NCBI GenBank assembly: GCA_934047225.1
Contig: OW204000.1
Coordinates: forward strand, 19,238,001 to 19,302,000
Direction of reading: 5' to 3'
Length of the DNA: 64,000 nt
From: Ypsolopha sequella
Lineage: Eukaryota > Arthropoda > Insecta > Lepidoptera > Ypsolophidae
The notes beneath the pieces were generated by a model. The model was not told the origin of the DNA. It worked only from the letters and a program-made list of their open reading frames with translations, and did not search any database. The position numbers and the translations under genes are program-made. Positions 20,800 to 31,679 of the stretch are shown piece after piece (position 1 is the stretch's first letter; each line of letters begins with the position of its first letter).

Positions 20800-20945
20800 A
20801 TGTCTTTTGGGCAATAATGAACCAATAGCTTAAAGTGTCTTCCGAAGCACGCAAACCGAACACAAATTAATATGTATCGTGGGAATTGAACCCACGACCT
20901 TTGGGTTAGCAGGCGAGCGCTCGATCACGCTGCCACAGAGGCAGT
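20800..20945 (-). mobile_element. tRNA-derived SINE
   Basis: On the minus strand, GTGGCAGCGTGATCGAGCGC gives a box A-like start, and GTCGTGGGTTCAATTCCCAC gives a box B within a T-arm. CACGATACATATTAATTTG and GAAGACACTTTAAGC form the body. The anticodon arm does not fold into a clean 5-bp stem, which argues for a SINE head and against a tRNA gene. Related body sequence (AAACATGCAAACCGAACAC) is at 23590-23625. Confidence 0.6.
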
Positions 20946-21479
20946 TCTCGGCCGCAGAATTAAAATGAGGGAAAACCTAGGAAGACAAACGCTACCTCAA
21001 AACTATCCCCTAAAGACCCTAAAAATACTATGTAATTCTATGAAAGATATCATGAAAACTGAAACTTCACCCAAAAACCTGACCGCACAACGAAATATGA
21101 TTCGTGTATCTTTCGTGTAGGAAATGAAGAAATATGGGAGAATCGACACCCGGATATCTTGAAATATGAGGTTGACTCTTTCTTTTGCGAAACAATTACA
21201 GCGATATACGGAAGGGAGACGCTAACGCACCAAAAACGCTTCGTAAATTGGTACTTTCTAAAATCTTCTCCTCGTTTATGACTGTACCAAAAAGTTTAAT
21301 AAAAATTTACAGAAATTATCAACTTCAGCCCTCGTAGCACAATGTTGCGCGACTTTGTTGGTCATTATGCTAAGGGCGCAGGACAACATAAATGGAACAT
21401 TTTGTTTGTTCGTATTAACAAAGCTTCTGTACGAAAAAAAAAAACAATCGAATGGTGTTTTTTGGCTTGAATTAGCTCA

Positions 21480-21810
21480 GATTAAATTATTTTAAGGTGT
21501 ATTCGAAAATAATTTCAAGATTTATGTTTAATAAGCCGTATTTTCGAACTTGTGGTCTAAAAAACTTCATGATGATAAATGTTTTTACGAGAAACCTGCA
21601 ACTTCCATTTGCTTTCGTGAGACGTCACTTGAGAAATGGCTGTTTAGGAATATGTCCTTTGCTATCAAGATAAATTTATAAAAATTTGCTGTCGACTGAT
21701 TTGACAGACACAGACAGACCAATTTTTTTATCACAATCAGTCTAAAATTCTCAAGTGACGTCACAACTAACAATTCTTTAAAAAATCATAAAAAACATGG
21801 TTAATTTAAA
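21480..21810 (-). repeat. Dispersed family also at 45355-45840 and 56505-56935
   Basis: In reverse complement it shares AATTGGTCTGTCTCTGTCTG-like sequence, AAATTTATCTTGATAGCA, ATATTCATCATCATG-like sequence, AAAATACGGCTTATTAA and 'TTAACACACCTTAA' with the two plus-strand copies. An inverted pair CACTTGAGAA/TTCTCAAGTG with GTGACGTCAC flanks is visible here. Class unknown. Confidence 0.6.
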
Positions 21811-22197
21811 TTTAAAAGACTCATTTTGAAATGAAGCTACGAGTCGAATTAAAATTCGTGATGATGTTTATAGACGAAAAAATGTTTTTATTTTTTATGA
21901 AAACCGAAATTGAAAGTGTTTTAACTTTATAGGGTCGTCGCGTAATATTTTTAAAGGTATGAAATGGGGAAACATTTGTTGCACATCAAAAATACTAACT
22001 TCACATCAACGGTCTAAATCATTTAAACCGTCAAGTTTTTTTTTACGACAATCCAGAAGTCCTACAATTGTGCCTCAACACTCTGAACTTTGATGTACAT
22101 TAAGTATTTTTGATAGAAAATAAGGAAGTTAGCATTTTTTGAGCTTTCTGATGTGTGATCTAATGATAATTGAAATTTTGTACAGAGAAACAAATAC

Positions 22198-22333
22198 GGT
22201 ATTACTACAAAACGGTGTTTAATTTTAGACAGTGTTTAAATCTGTTGCTGTCACTTTTTTACTATATGAAAGAAAAGGCGACAACAACAGATTTAAACAC
22301 TGTCTAAAGTTAAACACCGTTTTGTAGTAACAC
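22198..22333. mobile_element. Hairpin MITE of about 136 bp
   Basis: The arms at 22198-22250 and 22277-22333 are near-perfect complements (ATTACTACAAAACGGTGTTT, GACAGTGTTTAAATCTGTTG). The loop is ACTTTTTTACTATATGAAAG. No ORF and no clear target duplication. Confidence 0.7.
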
Positions 22334-22498
22334 CGATAATTTCTGGCGACAAACTCTCTCCACACTTTTATCCGATTTCATTGCACGGTGTTTACCATGA
22401 AGTATGAGATGTTATGAGTTACGATGGTATTTGTATTAAACTCGTAAATCAGTGTTACGGATTTTCATCCTACGTTCGACATTGCGCTTCGTAGTGAC

Positions 22499-22922
22499 TT
22501 AAGGGGGTATATCATCAAAATCGACACATTTTGAAGTTATTTATCTACTGTTCAAAAGAAGTCCCAACTTAAATAAATTAGTATAACAATGTTGGAACCT
22601 TTTTGTAGATTTTGAACTATTAGAAACGGGATTGGAGGAATTTCACACGATAGAAAAATTATTGAAATGAGGTCTAAATGTACACTTTTTTAAATATTCT
22701 GACAAATTAGGATAGCGCACAGAGTTCAAAAATAATTTATTTAGATGGGTTTTAACAGAACCTAAATTACTGGTTATGGAAATTTTCATAGCAATTTTAA
22801 TTAATTTTGTATTAATTTAACACCGACTTTTTATCAGTTTTCCCAGATTCCGCCCCTCTTGCACTGCAGGTCTTTCCGCCTGGAGTAACGGGGACCTTTG
22901 CACGGACGATATATCACCTTAA
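22499..22922 (+). mobile_element. TTAA-bounded MITE, copy 1
   Basis: The copy starts TTAAGGGGGTATATC and ends GATATATCACCTTAA: short inverted termini flanked by TTAA on both sides. Internally it shares TGAAATGAGGTC, GATGGGTTTTAACAG, AACACCGACTTTTTATCAG and GGAGTAACGGGGACC with copies at 35728-36085 and 41660-42059. TTAA target sites are typical of piggyBac-type transposition, so a piggyBac-related MITE is a reasonable inference. No transposase is present. Confidence 0.6.
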
Positions 22923-23284
22923 ACAAAAATTGCAGAACAACGTTTCAAAGAATATATTGAAGAGACCTTGTCATATATGTCGTCGACACATCGTAGAATT
23001 GGGCATATCATGATCTGCCTTTATTTATATTTCTTTCAAAATGGAGGGTAGCCTAGCTCCACTCCGCTTCGCTCGGCTCCCCAAATTTATTAACATGTAA
23101 AACTAACACGCTTCTCCTAGCTCCGCTCGTCGTCGCACCTATTTTGACTTTTTTTGAAAGATTTTCGATTTCATAGTTTACGATGTGCCCACGACATACC
23201 TACATAATATCATGTTGACTCATTAGTGGCATAACAATATCAAGCGAGAACGAGATCTTCTTTGAGAAGAGATCAAGTCACAGT

Positions 23285-23390
23285 TTTTAGAGTTCCGTAC
23301 CCAAAGAGTAACCAACGGGACCCTATTACTAAGACTCCGCTGTCTGTCTGTCTGTCCGTCTGTCACCAGGCTGTAAATTGATATTCCTTT
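23285..23390 (-). repeat. GGTTCCGTACC-family fragment
   Basis: TTTTAGAGTTCCGTACCC, GGGACCCTATTACTAAGACT, CCGCTGTCTGTCTGTCTGTC and GTCTGTCACCAGGCTGTA are the reverse complement of the tail at 44540-44630. Confidence 0.65.
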
Positions 23391-23439
23391 TTTCATAATA
23401 ATATTTTATTGTCATTATATTTTTGTCATATTACACGAC

Positions 23440-23640
23440 AGGACATGAATCACCGAGAGGGTGTCGGAGATGTATGGACTGTGAAATGCAAGTCACAGTC
23501 CACACTTGTAAATCCACGTTTCCAAGCGTAATGATGGGTGGTGAGCCCTATCGCCGTAATTCGGACCCAAATATGGACCCAAAGTTTAACGTGCCCTCCG
23601 AAACATGCAAACCGAACACTAGTGTGTACCTACAGGATTA
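23440..23640 (-). mobile_element. SINE body fragment
   Basis: GAGAGGGTGTCGGAG, ACTGTGAAATGCAAGTCACA, GATGGGTGGTGAGCCCTATC, GCCGTAATTCGG and AACATGCAAACCGAACAC parallel the body of the SINE at 46440-46795. The tRNA-like head is missing, so this copy is truncated. Confidence 0.5.
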
Positions 23641-24019
23641 TAATACTTCCGATCTCGGAACCACTAGACCAAGGCCGGCCAAACCCAGGCCCGCGGGCCA
23701 CGAAGAATTTGCCGCCATCAAACAGCCCGGCTAGCCGACAAATTACTATCAGGAAAACCACTTCCCAGCTCACATTAAATAAAAATATATATCTTATTTC
23801 ATTTAATTTACAAATAAAGCAAACTAAAGCTTATTTTGTCTTTTTTGTGTATAAATTACCTTAAGGTATGAATATGATAGTAATGGTCGCCCGGCGCCGC
23901 CACAGTCTAAGAAATTTTGCTCACCTGGAAAATCCCTTGGCCAGCCTTGCACTAGACGAAAGAGGCGGTCTATAAATATGCTATAAATGACAGTGAGCAA
24001 GCGTGTATGGAGTTGGTCC

Positions 24020-24300
24020 AAGCGCCGCCAAGATTAAGATGTATGTTAAATAAAAGGACACAATGTAGTCCTCAAACAAGCAGAACCCCATCAAAATAAA
24101 AAAAATAATTAAAATGATTTTTACATTTGCAAAAACTTTCGTCAGAACCTCGTGTTAATTACAAGAACTGAAGTACGGAAGGTTGTAAAACATAAGTCAT
24201 ATCTGGAAATCTCTAGGATCGATTTTTATGGGGTTCTGCTTGCTTGAGGATTACATTATGTCCTTTCATTTAAAATATATCTTTGTCTTGGCGGCGCTTT
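24020..24300. mobile_element. Hairpin MITE, 78-bp arms
   Basis: Arms 24020-24097 and 24223-24300 pair AAGCGCCGCCAAGATTAAGA, GGACACAATGTAGTCCTCAA and AGCAGAACCCCATCAAAA with their complements. The loop holds about 125 bp of AT-rich sequence. TGAGCAAG upstream and GCCCACTG downstream hint at further symmetry. No ORF. Confidence 0.75.
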
Positions 24301-24844
24301 GAACGAATTTGCCCACTGTCTTTTTAAACATTTGGTATAATACTGTATTTACTTGGTGTGCTCTAATCAAATTTTATCGGACTCCTTTTTATCAGAATTT
24401 CGCAATTTTATTTCGACAAAGACCCATTTTTATTAATTATATTGAGTAAAGTTTCGATTTCGGTCCAAATATCCTTTCAATATAAATCAATGCAACGGGT
24501 GGTTGGATTTCTAGTTTGAATGAAACAGATTGGGTCGTAATTACAAGGAAATTTTTATTTAACAAGATGAAAGCCTAGAGACTTTTCTATCTGTTTAAAT
24601 TATATAAAAATCGTTCACAAAGGGATTAAATAATAAAAGAACGGTAGGAAAGGAAATTCTTTGATATAACTAAAATGTTCATTTGAGGCAGTTCTGGTTT
24701 ATTCCAGACTGATCACGGGTCAGGTCACGGCTTTGTTACCATGCAGGTACAGTAGTGGACCTATAACATTAATTAAAATGATAATATAAAATGACAAGCT
24801 ACCAACCATAAAATAAGGTTTTTAAATAATATATTCTATTTTAT

Positions 24845-25400
24845 CTACTCCCGTTAAGGTAATTCCAACATCAAAAACGATTTTTTACTCGTAAGTACCT
24901 AAATTGTTTATCCGATGTTAAAATATTTAATATAAAACTGCAATTCTGAGCTGTGATTGACCCAATTTATTATAACACCGCTTAGATAACTATTCAGCGA
25001 ATATAGGCAAAGGTATCACTGCCATGCAGCCTCGAATGGCCCATAAGAACACCTTCAATAATGGGGTTAGCCCATGAATTACAGAAAATTAGACTGAAAA
25101 ACTAGGTAAATCACCCTTGCCTAACCTTATAGAAGGAAAAAAACGTACTTTAATTTTTTTTATTTTTCGTGAAATTGTTTAGTTGAAGATGTTACAAATA
25201 ATGTCACAATGTATTTTATCTACTCCCATTAAAAGATATATGACCATATCATGATGAGTGTTCATTTTCTCATGATATTTTTGCAACGGGACATAAGTAG
25301 ACTTTGGAACACTAGTACAGTCTATTACGAAACGAACGAAGTGAATGTCCCAATGTCTCATATTATGTCGCAGGTGCAAAAAATACTATTTGATGGCTGT
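24845..25400 (-). repeat. Two copies of fold-back-related repeats
   Basis: 24845-24995 is the inverted copy of 16780-16990. 25180-25400 repeats ATTTTATCTACTCCCATTAA, TTACGAAACGAACGAAGTGA and ATGTCCCAATGTCTCA, the motif set of the fold-back element at 16526-16735. They belong to the same neighbourhood of elements but in a different order. Confidence 0.5.
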
Positions 25401-26280
25401 AGATAAAAGTATTGTGTCCAACTGGATATTAATAAGCCACTGGGATACTCATTATTATGAAACGAACTAAACAAGCACTCGTGTCCTAATGGCTTTTATT
25501 ATCACTGTACAGCTTCTTAAAGGAACGAGAAGGGCAGGGCCCTTTCCTTAGCTTCTCTTTATTGTCTTCTATTTTAATTATTTGTTTTGTTTAAATTACC
25601 TGTTTCTAACATAGTAAATAAGTATCTTATCTGTTACTAACACAATATGGAGCTTGTCCTCAATAACCTCAAACCTCAAACTGAACCGACATCGAAATCT
25701 TCTTCTATATATTTTCTACCCACAACCTCTGTTATTCTGCTAGTTATTCTTGAATTATGATGTAAAATACCAGACTACAGATAAAGATCTAAATAGATGA
25801 CGCGATTATACCTATATGTACTTCGCGTGCCAAAAAAGCGCGCCAAAAGGGAGAGCAGTGATCTTCCTTCACAGATATTGACTCCTACAACTTTGACTCT
25901 TATGTCTTATGTCTTAAGTCCTTCTAAGATTCAAACTGCTGTCAACCGTTTTCATTGTAAAATGTGAAACGCTTGGTTTTCATAGACATGGATGCACTTG
26001 CGTTATCTATTTAGATATGTCTGTAGACCAGACGTACACCAAGTTTCAGTAAACGGGTTTCCATCATTCACGAAACTTATTCTTTTGAACAACAACGTTA
26101 CCAGAATACTTATTTGTAAGAAAGTATCAGTCAGGAATAAACTTTTTTTAAATTAGTTTCGAAATACTGACGTTATTTACAAAAAAGTAACCCGCGGACT
26201 TTGATTAATTTAGTGAAGATTCGTAACGCCCTTACTCGACTGATTCGAGAAATGGAACAAGTATTTCGTACCATGTATAT
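25401..26280. other. No recognised feature
   Basis: AT-rich sequence with one more TTATGAAACGAACTAAACAAG motif near 25455, related to the previous repeat. No coding frame with motifs and no inverted repeat that I could detect. Confidence 0.4.
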
Positions 26281-26420
26281 GCAATTACCATCAGCGAAAG
26301 AGATAGATTGACGAAACAAGACTTTTGAGCGAGCAAGACAGGATATTGGTTGGTCGGCTCGGTTCGATACAAAGCCGAGAGAAAGCGAGCTGAGCCGAGC
26401 GGTGAAGTCTAGTGTGATTA

Positions 26421-26500
26421 CAGAGCCACAAACTTATCTGTTCTGAATATAGAAGCCATTTTAGTTTCGCCCACCGGAACAGATAAGTTTGTGGCTCTGC
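26421..26500. repeat. Hairpin with 23-bp perfect arms
   Basis: CAGAGCCACAAACTTATCTG at 26421 is matched by CAGATAAGTTTGTGGCTCTG ending at 26499; both are extended by TTC/GAA. The loop of about 33 bp holds AGAAGCCATTTTAG. It overlaps the 3' part of the THAP-like remnant. Confidence 0.7.
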
Positions 26501-26738
26501 ACGTGACGCGGCATGCAAGCGAAAGACTGTCGCCGCAAGCGCAACTGAACTAGTCGCACACATTCATGTTGAATATTACTGTCCTTTTCTGCAAATGGCG
26601 AAGTGTAAACAAAACAAACAGAAAGTAATTTAAGGAAAGTTTCTGGTTTTGGTGTACTTGTGAGTGGAAGGTGAGGCCATGAAATTTGTTTTTTGTCATT
26701 AAGAGATTTGTACACCCGATAAATGCACACGACGGCAT
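26461..26738 (-). pseudogene. THAP-like zinc finger remnant
   Basis: From an ATG at 26738 the minus strand reads MPSCAFIGCTNLLMTKNKFH and then GLTFH. The opening MP-x-C-x4-C-x-N plus TFH matches the first half of a C2CH THAP DNA-binding domain, as in P-element transposases and host THAP proteins. A neighbouring frame continues with PLTSTPKPETFLKLL. A frameshift near TFH would join them and fits the FP-x-x-P stretch of THAP. The later Trp, Cys and His ligands are not convincingly present. I treat it as a possible decayed copy. Confidence 0.35.
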
Positions 26739-27469
26739 ATCTGCAGGTTTTTTCTGGATTTTATAGCACAGGTAAAGGTGTTTTCAAATAAGTGCACACA
26801 AACGCTTTTTTTTTTTTACTTCAATTTAGCTTGAGTTTGAAAATGTGCCTAACTTAAGTGGACACCTGACGCTAGAACATCAACAACACCAGGTTTTCAA
26901 GGGTTCATTGGAAGAAACTAGGTCTCTCCTCATATTGAAGAAAATATATTTAATTTATCGATCTTTTATCTAGGGATTCCACCTATAAACAATGTATTAA
27001 GATTTATACTTAGGTAAAAAAAAAAAATTTTCACCCTCTTTTTTTTTGTTTTCAAACGTTCGTTTCAAAATCGCGGTTAAGAGATCAACTTTATTTTTTT
27101 TTATATAAAATTGGCAATAAAAATATGAAGGGATTTTACCTAAATCTAATATTTTTTCCCTACAAAATATTTCAGTATTAGCTAAAAACACACCAATTTG
27201 TTGTTTCGCTGCGTGATCACCAATATTACGCGTCCAAGAAAAAGAGGCCAAAGAGCCAACATATAATCGCCTCTATGAAAATCAAATAAGGTCTTTGCCA
27301 TTAGACTTATTGTGCGGGTAATAAAAAAGTTGCTAGGGTATGCCATCCTCTTAAGATCACATTTACTATAATAGATATGAAATAAGTATATGAAATAAGT
27401 TATCTTAATCTATTAGTTAACACTGTTTGATTCAACATGTGCAGGAATTTATTAATTGTATAACTGGTG

Positions 27470-27592
27470 GACAACTATTATTGGCTTTATTTTATGTATT
27501 TCTTATTTATTCTTATTATGTAAACTTAATCATAAGCTGTTGTGGTCCCAAAATAAAAATTTGAAATTTGAAATTTGAAACATCGAAAAGCG
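27470..27592 (+). mobile_element. Retroelement 3' tail with (TTTGAAA)n
   Basis: TTTATGTATTTCTTATTTATTC, TTGTGGTCCCAAAATAAAAA and three TTTGAAA units (27561-27590) form a typical insect non-LTR 3' end. No coding part precedes it. Confidence 0.5.
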
Positions 27593-27939
27593 ACGTTATA
27601 TTTTGTCCATACATAATTATCATATCAAGAAATATCTATAAACTAAGTGTTTGTTTTTTCATTCGCGTGTCTACACAAAAAAATACAATAAGCGAAGAAG
27701 CTCTCGGACCTAAAGCAATTATATATCAGAAAAAATTGTATGAAATTTAAGTATTATTAAAAACTAGGTCCAACAGTAAAAAAATCTTACGGGTAATCTT
27801 TGTACACCGCAAAATATTTAAAAGGTGTACTTCGAAAAATCTGCTACAAACCAAAATCCTACGAGAAAACTTCTATGGGTAAAGGATAAAACGCAAAATT
27901 ATCTCGGTACCTGTCTTCCTAACGTAAGATATGGTATTA

Positions 27940-28045
27940 TATTGTTGTTATTTGCCATAAAATTTTTAGGGGTCTGTGACCGCATCGTGTGGTAGTACGG
28001 AATCCATCGTGTGCGGGTTCAATTCCGTCTTGGCCAAATTATAAT
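27940..28045 (-). repeat. GGTTCCGTACC-family fragment
   Basis: TTGTTATTTGCCATAAAATT, TTAGGGGTCTGTGACCG, TGTGGTAGTACGGAATCC and GTTCAATTCCGTCTTGGCC match the leader of the family in reverse orientation. Confidence 0.5.
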
Positions 28046-28080
28046 AATCAAACAAATGTTACACTCTCAGTAAAAATGTA

Positions 28081-28702
28081 CAGTATTGGTCGAATTAATG
28101 CGAACACATCAACATTTTCACAATTTTAAACATCCGTTAAAGAAGATGTTTTGGGGCTGTTTTTCTTATAACGGTACCGGATGCCTTGTACCGATCGAAG
28201 GGATGATGAACTCGCTAAAATACAGAGACTTGCTAGAACGGAGATTGGAAGTTGAACTAAGAAAAGTTGATGCTAACGGTCAAGAAGTTTTTCAACAAGA
28301 TTCGGCTCCACGCCACGTGTCCAAGATCATGAAGAAATATTTCAAGGAGAACAAGATATCATGCCTTGAATGGCCAGGGAACTCACCGGATCTTAACCCC
28401 ATTGAAAATCTGTGGGCTATTGTGAAAGCTAGACTTCGTAAAACGGATTGCACAACAAAAACAAAAATGATTGAGGTTGTAATCCATACATGGTTTCGAG
28501 ACCAGCAAATATCAGGAAACTGTAAAAAACTTGTCGATTCTATGCCAAAACGTGTTGAAGAAGTTATAAAAGCCAAGGAAGGACACATTTTCTATTAAAA
28601 CAACTTAAATTGTATTCATTTCTCTGTTTTTTTGTTCTATAACTAATAAATGTTGATTTTTTCAAATTATCATTTGTGTTCACATTAATTCGAACAATAC
28701 TG
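28081..28702 (+). mobile_element. Tc1-type deletion derivative with intact ends
   Basis: The left end CAGTATTGGTCGAATTAATG CGAACACA and the right end TGTGTTCACATTAATTCGAA CAATACTG are inverted copies with two or three differences, flanked by TA on both sides (28079-28080, 28703-28704). The left TIR runs straight into the 3' half of the transposase. The 5' half (helix-turn-helix region and first catalytic Asp) is therefore deleted. The copy should depend on a transposase supplied elsewhere. Confidence 0.85.
28086..28598 (+). pseudogene. Tc1-type transposase, C-terminal half
   Basis: This 170-codon open frame has KKMFWGCFSYNGTGCLVPIE (the core strand region), then VFQQDSAPRHVSK with the second catalytic Asp and NSPDLNPIENLW with the catalytic Glu. 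There are 34 residues between them (DD34E). The enzyme would cut and paste the element at TA sites. A full Tc1 transposase has about 340 residues. The N-terminal DNA-binding part and the first Asp are missing, and the first ~10 codons are translated TIR. The frame is intact despite the loss, which suggests a fairly young deletion copy. Confidence 0.85.
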
Positions 28703-29154
28703 TAGTATCAATCAATGTTTCATTAAACTAATAGATTCACTATTAGCCTAGACTACGCTATTAGAAGGACCCGAAGGGAACGGACCAAATTTGTTGGCCC
28801 AAAGTTAATTTGTACGAGAATCACAGCTAAGGGGCCTGTTGCTAGAAAATGAGGGCGTAACTTAAAAAGGATTTATTGAAGGAAAAAGGGTACAATTGGT
28901 TTCTGTATCTTAAATGCAACTTTCATTTAATCTTGTTAATGGATTATGGTATTTTCAAAGGCAAACAGTATTTTGCACTTTGTATAAAGTATTTTGTGTC
29001 CCTGAAGACATACACGTATTTTCAAAATGTGATGTCATAACATTTTCCGTTTTTTCTCAAGGTCAACACGAACGACTTCAGAACTTAGCAATCCGATTTA
29101 CCTTTGATCTTCATAAATATGATCACTTCTCTCATTTTCGTAAAGAATAAAAAT

Positions 29155-29280
29155 GGTTGTAATGGTTGTGCTGTCAAAAATCTCTGTTTAGAGATAAGTT
29201 CTTCATGTGCATTTTTTTCAACTGTAATTTTGTTTATGTTTATATTTCCGTGTGTGTACAATAAAGAAAGAATGAAGGTC
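29155..29280 (+). mobile_element. CR1-type 3' tail
   Basis: GTTGTGCTGTCAAAAATCTC, TTTAGAGATAAGTTC, TTTGTTTATGTTTATATTTC and GTGTACAATAAAGAAAGAA follow the landmarks of the copies at 12175 and 17650. Confidence 0.55.
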
Positions 29281-29470
29281 CCAAAGTAAGTCTCAACTAT
29301 TATACCCAATGTCATCTCCAATGCCGCCTTAAGAGAGTTGTACCCCGAACAGATAGACAGATGGACAGACAACGAAGTTTGTTATAAAGCGTTCACGTTG
29401 TTTTGTTGAACCCTAGCGATATTTTAGAACAATTTTTCTCTGTTTTCAGAATTGTATTACCAATGCAAAA

Positions 29471-29625
29471 TATAGACTGGTGCGAGGGTTCCGGCACCGC
29501 GCTCACCAACCCTGCCCAGCGTGTGTGAGTATGGGCAATTCTTCCAGGATGACCGCCGGGACTGGCAAAGTCCTGGAAAGGTTTATGTCCAGCAGTGGAC
29601 GAACTAGGCTGATGGATGAACCGTT
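29471..29625 (+). mobile_element. RTE-like retrotransposon 3' end, second copy
   Basis: GGTGCGAGGGTTCCGGCACC, CACCAACCCTGCCCAGCGTG, GTCCTGGAAAGGTTTATGTC and CAGCAGTGGACGAACTAGGC form the plus-strand counterpart of 1738-1935. It ends GATGGATGAAC with a shorter microsatellite. No RT precedes it. Confidence 0.6.
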
Positions 29626-29637
29626 CAAAGAAGCGTA

Positions 29638-29896
29638 TGAAATTTAATCAACAGCCCGAAATCATACTGGTGACTCAGTTAGTGATCAGGAGCAAGGTTC
29701 AATGACCCCTTTTTTCGAAATAATGAAAAATAATTATTCCCATACGAACTAGACTAGTTCAAGTACAATTCCTAGTACAGGCAGTACGGGAGAAAAATAT
29801 ATTTTTTTCGAATTTCACGTGAAGGGTCATTAAACATTGTTCCTGATCACGTACCGAAGCTTCTGTATGAATTCGGGCGGTTAATATAATTTCACC
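29638..29896. mobile_element. Fold-back MITE
   Basis: GAAATTTAATCAACAGCCCG, AATCATACTGGTGACTC and GTGATCAGGAGCAAGGTTCA on the left pair with TGATCACGTACC, TTCTGTATGAATTCGGGCGG and TTAATATAATTTCACC on the right. A single arm of the same family is at 9947-10027. It abuts the next MITE across a (CTTAC)n stretch. Confidence 0.6.
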
Positions 29897-29907
29897 TTAC
29901 CTTACCT

Positions 29908-30135
29908 TACAAGGTGAATTTGTGAACATCGTTCGAATTCAGCCTTGAGCCTTGGTAAGTGATCAGCATCATGAAGCAATAACGATTTTTGTAAAATTCA
30001 TTAAATGAAATTTCGACTCCCCATAGTGATTCACGCAAGACTGGGAGCGAATTACTACGGGAAGTCGAAATTTCATTACACGAGTTTCACAAAAATTGTT
30101 ATCGATTTGGGCGATGATCAAAAAGTCACCTTGTA
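29908..30135. mobile_element. TACAAGGTG hairpin MITE, copy 1
   Basis: It starts TACAAGGTGAATTTGTG and ends AAAGTCACCTTGTA, with long inner symmetry (ATGAAATTTCGACTCCCCAT against GGGAAGTCGAAATTTCATTA). A second copy with the same ends is at 47403-47668. This copy has lost part of the outer right arm. Confidence 0.75.
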
Positions 30136-31675
30136 TATACCGAAGCTACAAAATTCTAATCTAACACATCAAGTATTAAAATAATGAGGAACGGTTCGTG
30201 TAAATTCAGCTTTTAAGTGTCACCGTTCTCCCAGTGGGCTGTCGTGCCCATTGTCTTTTTAGTGTCAACTGAATTTATGCTGGCTCCATTTAATTACGTT
30301 TTTTTAACTCAATAATTAATTGGACTCAGAAATTTACTGATGAAAGTGACATAATAATGACGGAATCCTTTTTGTTTGATTTGAAATACATATTTATATT
30401 TGCCTATTTGCTTTTCATTTAATTTAATAATTATAAAAAACAAAAATAAGAGTTTTGAGTATTTTCGAGATATATATCGGCCCAGTGTTTTTTATTTAGT
30501 CCAGGTTCGTTTTGTTTGATTGATACTTTTTTACTACCTTCGGCTGATAAATATAATAATTACAGGTTGGGTCAAAAGTTATATTACTCACACGGACTCA
30601 CTTTTTACCGTTGATCGTTTCACCCCAAAGTAAAAGGGTATCGCCCAGGGATGATATTATTTAATTTTAAGAGATTTAATTTGGATAGTTGTGAAAAATC
30701 ACGTCAAATTAAGAAAAACTCACATTAGTGCATGCCACAGACTGCTTACCCGATAGACATCTTATCAACCACGAACAAGTGAGATTTTTTTCGCAACTGC
30801 CGGTGTGTTGCGGGGTAATGCGGGGAGGGTACTAGCAAGGAAATTAGCGTTGTCATTGTAAAATTTCGTGTTGCCCTATCTAAACTTTCAAATTGTCGTA
30901 TCTATGAAAAAAAAAACACAAAATTATATTTATTTAGGAACTGTTTATTTTATTAATAAATTAAAATGCCATATTTCATAATACACAGTATTACTTGTAT
31001 TAAATACAGTACGTGAAAAGCCTGCTGTGTAATCTGAAAAAAAATCATATAATGCCCTATATTAAGGCAATTGCCGTATGAATAACAACACTGAAGGAAA
31101 TAGAGATGAATGAGAGTATGGAATGACATTTGTAAAGTAGTGAAATTGCACTAATGTGTTGGCGAAAAAGGTTTGCGGTCTATACGACGTGTATGGTCTG
31201 TGGTGCATGCCTTGGCGACAGGCATCAAACAGGGACCATTATTTTAAGAGTCTTCTCATACCACAGAGCAATCTTCGGACCTTTTCTTACGATTTTATCA
31301 CAAAGCTAAAGAATCCACCGTCAAAGTCATAATTTTACAGAAGTAGTACACCTTCATTGCAGCTTCGATAGCAGTAAAAGTTTCTCACGATATGCCAGAG
31401 TACGTCGTGTGGAAAATCCTCATGAGAGCAATGCGAAGATTCCTAAACGGAAAAGTCGTGGAAAAAAGGTAGTCATGCGGTAATAACTTGGCAGGCAATG
31501 AGCTCCGGGCTTTATTGTTCTATCTTTATATGAAAGGCGACACGAACAGTCTGACACTCCATCTGTTTAGTATACATTATACAGTAAAGGCCTATATATA
31601 TTCAATATATATTTTTACAGCCAATACCACCTAGGTGTTTAGTGCAAAAATATAATTTGTGAGTGGATAATATTT
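30136..31675. other. No recognised gene; weak symmetry
   Basis: AT-rich sequence with a moderately GC-rich pocket at 30790-30840 (TGTGTTGCGGGGTAATGCGG) and another at 31160-31520. CACATTAGTGCATGCCACAG (30720) and GCACTAATGTGTTGG (31148) are weakly inverted. In that pocket I tested both strands by eye for known domains and found none. Confidence 0.35.
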
Positions 31676-31679
31676 AAAA

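Noticed and set aside
20878..20945. tRNA gene on the minus strand
   Set aside because: The anticodon arm does not pair and the downstream body matches a SINE.
23423..23864. Two overlapping ~105-codon ORFs
   Set aside because: They lie over a SINE body and adjoining GC-rich sequence; the translated products have no domain pattern.
28292..28588. 98-codon minus-strand ORF
   Set aside because: Shadow of the Tc1 transposase, whose DD34E motifs are on the plus strand.
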